DNA of 64,000 nt from the NCBI GenBank assembly GCA_021464245.1, contig JADCRB010000067.1, forward strand, positions 3,615,359-3,679,358. Reading direction: 5' to 3'. Below are positions 60,093 to 64,000 of the stretch, in pieces. Made by a program: the position numbers and the translations under genes. The notes below the pieces were generated by a model. The model was given only the letters and a program-made list of their open reading frames with translations, did no database searches and was not told the DNA's origin. Origin of the DNA: Carallia brachiata (taxonomy: Eukaryota > Streptophyta > Magnoliopsida > Malpighiales > Rhizophoraceae). How positions within the stretch are numbered: the first letter of the stretch is position 1; every line of letters starts with the position of its first letter.

Positions 60093-62771
60093 GAACGAAA
60101 AAGGGAAGGAACATGCAAGTCGACTAAATCTGTCCGGCACAAAGGGAGACCTAATTGTATAGCTCACGAAAACGCAAATCTTTATCAAGAGATAAAACAT
60201 ATAGGAAGAAGGTTTTTCCGCGATTCTTCGTGAATTGATTTTTTTGTTAATGTAGTAAATTTTTTTTCATAATTTTACTTTAATTTTTAAAATTAAATCC
60301 TAAATAAAATTAATATTACTTTAAATTTAAAAATTTAATCGTTATTTATAAAATTTCATAAATAAATTTTCGTAATATTTATTTTAATTAGTCAGAAATC
60401 GGGTTTCCAAACGTTCTAACATGAATGCTTAACCAATTGTGCCAGTACAGTACAGAGAAGGCAAAATGATTTGGGATCTACTTTTGTTATGGGTCGAATT
60501 AAGGCGAACCTTTCCGAGATTATTCTTCATTAAAGTGGCCCACAAACAAAGCCAATATTTAGGGCTTTGCGTGTCTCGGAGAAGTTGTTGGCGGATCGTT
60601 CAGCTAATCCCCAGTGAGGTTCAGACCCAATAAACGCAGTGGCTTTATTTTTCTGAATGGTGGATGTCGTAAACAACACGTCCAAGAGTTATTATTTGTT
60701 CATTACAGAAAAACCTTTGAGTTTAGGGTGTAGTATTACAAATTTACAACAATGACAAATAAAAAGCACATACCAAAAAATGAGAATTTATTTGGGTCCT
60801 TAATTATGAAGCATAAAAACTTCTAAAATAAGGTGTATTTGTGTCAAATATGATATTTGTTCAGCGAATATGTGTGAGACATGTAAAATATGTCTAGCAC
60901 ATTAAAACATATCTAACAAAAAAAATAGATATTAAACTTCTATGTCTAAAACTTCTATTTTATATGTTGAACATTTCTAATCAATGAGACAGGTGCAAGT
61001 CACATATAAAATTAATTTCAAAATCTTTAAAAGTTATATATATGACAATTTTTTTGGTATGACAATATTTTAAAATAGTTTTGTGGTAAAAATAAAATAA
61101 TCAATAAAGACCTTTTATTTTAGCCATCATATTGAGTACTTTAATTTATAATTTCTTAATATTATGTTACTTTTACGTATAATATATTCTTTTAAAGTCA
61201 TTTACAAAATAATAATTTGAGCATAAAATAAAATAGTAATTTTTATGAAATATATGTCAGAGGGCAATATTTATGAACAATTGAATTGCATTGTAATAGA
61301 TAACATTTCTAATATATATTTTATAATCATGTCAATGTCATATATGTGTCCTAATTTTTTAAGAGTTCTTGTGTCTCGAATTTAGGTCATGTATCTTAAG
61401 TTCTTAATGATCATGTATTTTTTTTTTGTTTCATGTCACGTCTAAATTGCGTGTTATTTCTTTTCTTTTCTTTTTTTTTTTTTTTAAGGAAAGGAAAATG
61501 CTTCACGTTGAAAGATTTAACAAATATGTGACTACCTATATATATCTTTAATACTCATTGATTACATTATTATATCCCAAAAACAGTTTATATAACTTTT
61601 TGGCGTGGACGTTTGAGACTAAGATTGTAACATGGATTTTAATTTTGGCTAATTGGTTTTGACTATATTACTTAAGCTTACTATCATCAAAACTAGAGAT
61701 GAGTCGAGTATCATTGAGCTAAAGCTTATTAGTACATAACTTAGATTTTAAAATTTTATATATTAATTTTGATGCGTCCGCTAGTTTAATCTATTAACAT
61801 AATGTTCAACTGAGATAATTTTTAATAAACACAAAAATTATATATCGAAGTTAATTACTTCGGAGTTAAACCTTACAATTTGTGGGAGTTTGAGGGAACA
61901 CTAAGTAAATATTGTAAATAATTCCAAGTTAACATGCGACAACGACTTTGATAGCAATTCTCGAAGTAAATATTAGACTCTGTTTTTGTGTACCAATGGG
62001 ATCGACACGAAATTTCTAGAACCTATCTAGCTTTTTGAAGCTTTATAAACAACAAAAACAATATATGGACGGGGTGGGGGACACAGGGAAGGGGGAGGAA
62101 AAAAGAGATAGACGAGAGATAATGAGACTTATATTGATTCTATTGATTTTTTATTTTTTTTTAAAAAGATTTTTTACAAGGGACAAAGTTAATGTGTAAT
62201 AAATATAAGACTATAAAATCTTTAAAGTTATATGCAATAGACCCAAATTGATGTGTAATATATAATATATGTATAAAAATTAAAATTGATGTGTATCAAG
62301 TTAAGATAAAAAATAAATAAATAAAGCAAAAGCAGTTAAACCACCTGCGGCCAGATAACAAAGTTCTATAAACAATTGGTTGCCTAAAAAATGATTTAGG
62401 CCTAAGAAGATTGATGGGTTATTACGGGATCGTGAGCTGAAAGGGAATCAGCAGCTCTTTTTAACTTGATAGATGAAGGTAGATTAATCTCATTGTCTGG
62501 CTCTAATCTTTGTTTCGGTTTATCTTCCTCATAGTATTGAACTTGTATTGGTCTTGTGTGTGTGTGTGTGTGTGTGTTTGTATAAAAGCGGATGATGTAT
62601 ACCACTAGCTTAGGTTGTGGGAAAACCTTTTCGTGTCTTTCTTTATAGAATATGCATAAGCTGGAATATTTGAAGATAGACCATAAGAGGAACACTTGAA
62701 CAAAGATATTGGACCTCATAGAGTGATCTACCCCACCATCTTTTTAAAACAAACCCGCCGAATGTATCTTC
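60093..62771. other. Long AT-rich spacer
   Basis: No gene recognised. It includes a moderately GC-rich 200 bp patch at 60430-60640 without homology that I know, a T-run at 61466-61485 and a (GT)n microsatellite at 62557-62577. Confidence 0.45.
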
Positions 62772-63275
62772 TCAACCTGCAGACAAGATATAATAATCAA
62801 TTAATGATTATCTGCTTTGCTTTTTTTTTTAAAATTTTTTATAGATAAGTTAATTATAAGGGAATTAAAAAAAAAAAAAGATTACCCATTGCTTTCCGGC
62901 AAACTGAGAGAAACACAATTAGAGCGGATAGGCCTGCCAGTATACCTACGATAATGGCCACTGTTTTTCCAACATCATCCTGATTGGAAGAATCTACCAA
63001 ATACATCAAAGCAGAAGTGGAATCAGTGTTTGTACAAAGAAAATACTGGATTAAATTTTTTAAGTGAGATCAAAGTACGAGAGTGATATAAATTATTAAA
63101 TAATTAAATTTAAAAAAATATAAAATAAATAAATTATTAAACATTATCAAATAGACTGTATATATATCTACTTACATCCGCCAAAATTATACCTACAAAA
63201 TCCTGCTTCTGTACAAAGAGCTCCGGCTGAAAACACTACAAAGTTGCATGCCACTAGCACACAAAATAATTGCAT
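62772..63275 (-). CDS. Small single-pass membrane protein (hypothetical, three exons)
   Basis: I do not recognise this family. A minus-strand ATG at 63275 begins a clear signal-peptide-like segment (MQLFCVLVACNFVVFSAGAL), ending at a gtaggt donor; exon 1 is 63197-63275. Exon 2 (62886-62993) follows ttggtag and reads SSNQDDVGKTVAIIVGILAG, then a hydrophobic helix (LSALIVFLSVCRKAMG) before gtaatc. Joined in phase, the product is a short extracellular stub plus one membrane helix and basic residues inside. Exon 3 at the acceptor tctgcag (62777-62778) adds GGT TGA, a stop. The result is ~63 aa. It may be a real small protein, or the remnant of a larger receptor-like gene. Splice sites are by eye. 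Confidence 0.35.
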
Positions 63276-64000
63276 CTTTAAGCGTGGTTTTTTAGGACAT
63301 CAATACATGAACGTTGAGTTGAGTGACACAGTGGTATAAAAAACGTATAGTTAGAATAGAAATAGTCAGAGTTATAGATTGCACTAAAAAAAAATAATAA
63401 ATATGCGACTTAACCACCCTGACGGTACTTTTCGAGAATTTGTGTTTTAAAACTTAAGTTCACATAATATTTCTCTTTTTTTGTACTTTTTAATATATCA
63501 ATGCACAAGTAGGATAATGTCTACAATATTAAAGGTGGGAGCAAAGGAAGGCGAGGTTGAAAAGATGAGAGGAAAATTGAAAATTTGTCAAGTGCTTAAG
63601 TAACTAAAGCACTTACTGACGTCCCTCAAATGCTTTACTTTATAAAAAGGAAAACTTTTTTTTTTTTTTGAACCCCGAAAAGAACACTTATTGTATCCTT
63701 TTTACAGGGAAAAATAAAATCCATATGGTCTTCTTGCTTACCATTATACATGTCTTCAAAGTACTAAAATTAAGAGCACTATTGCAGCAATCGAATTTTT
63801 TTTGTTTAAAATTTTACTCAATTGTGATAAAGTTTTGATTTTTTATAACTAGAATGATATTTTTTACAAAAAAAATAACAAGACATACTTCTTTTTTTAT
63901 TAAACAAAATATCACTATAATTATAAAAAATTAAAACCTTATCACAATCGGACAAAAATTTCAGAAAGAAAAAACTTCTAGACACCTATCTTTTTTCCTA
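63276..64000. other. Right-end spacer
   Basis: AT-rich DNA with a T-run at about 63658-63669. Nothing else is supported up to the window edge. Confidence 0.4.

Noticed and set aside
62402..62719. 105-codon ORF with a (TH)n run
   Set aside because: The middle is a translated GT microsatellite. The C-terminal part (YYEEDKPKQRLEPDNEIN) looks protein-like but could not be joined in phase to the small membrane gene.

Overview
This window is nuclear DNA of a eudicot plant. Genes have short exons and GT-AG introns, untranslated regions carry simple repeats, and long AT-rich spacers are full of MITEs, SINE-like elements and a Mutator-like transposon. Every recognisable protein is a plant protein. 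The genus cannot be fixed from sequence alone. A rosid is likely, and Sapindales-like is only a guess.

Layout, left to right: the 5' half of a plastid transketolase gene on the minus strand, cut by the window edge; a complete 13-exon mitochondrial GCP1/Qri7-type tRNA threonylcarbamoyladenosine (t6A) synthase gene (-); an orphan last exon of an NPF7/NRT1.5-like transporter (+); an F-box fragment abutting a ~4.0 kb Mutator-like element that carries a PB1-like transposase N-terminus and a captured GRF zinc-finger membrane protein; a SagB-type nitroreductase gene (+); a Ycf20-like gene (-); a 4 kb AT-rich MITE nest; a DUF641/GIL1-like gene with a spliced upstream ORF (+); a pectin methylesterase inhibitor (+); a tRNA-Glu(CTC); a 17-exon tubulin-folding cofactor D gene (+); and two pro-pectinesterase genes (-) separated by a 2.6 kb tandem duplication. 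The last ~6 kb is nearly gene-free.

The genes do not form one pathway. Two themes stand out. First, the pectin genes (one PMEI, two PMEs with inhibitor-like pro-regions) concern cell-wall methylesterification. Second, the order transketolase, GCP1, DUF641, cofactor D, PME interleaves genes that I recall as split between two homoeologous Arabidopsis segments (At2g452xx and At3g607xx), so this looks like an unfractionated ancestral block.

A warning for any user: at least seven exons or exon parts of otherwise intact conserved genes (transketolase, SagB-like, Ycf20-like, cofactor D) contain one-base deletions in short homopolymers. This pattern fits residual long-read consensus error better than four independent pseudogenisations.
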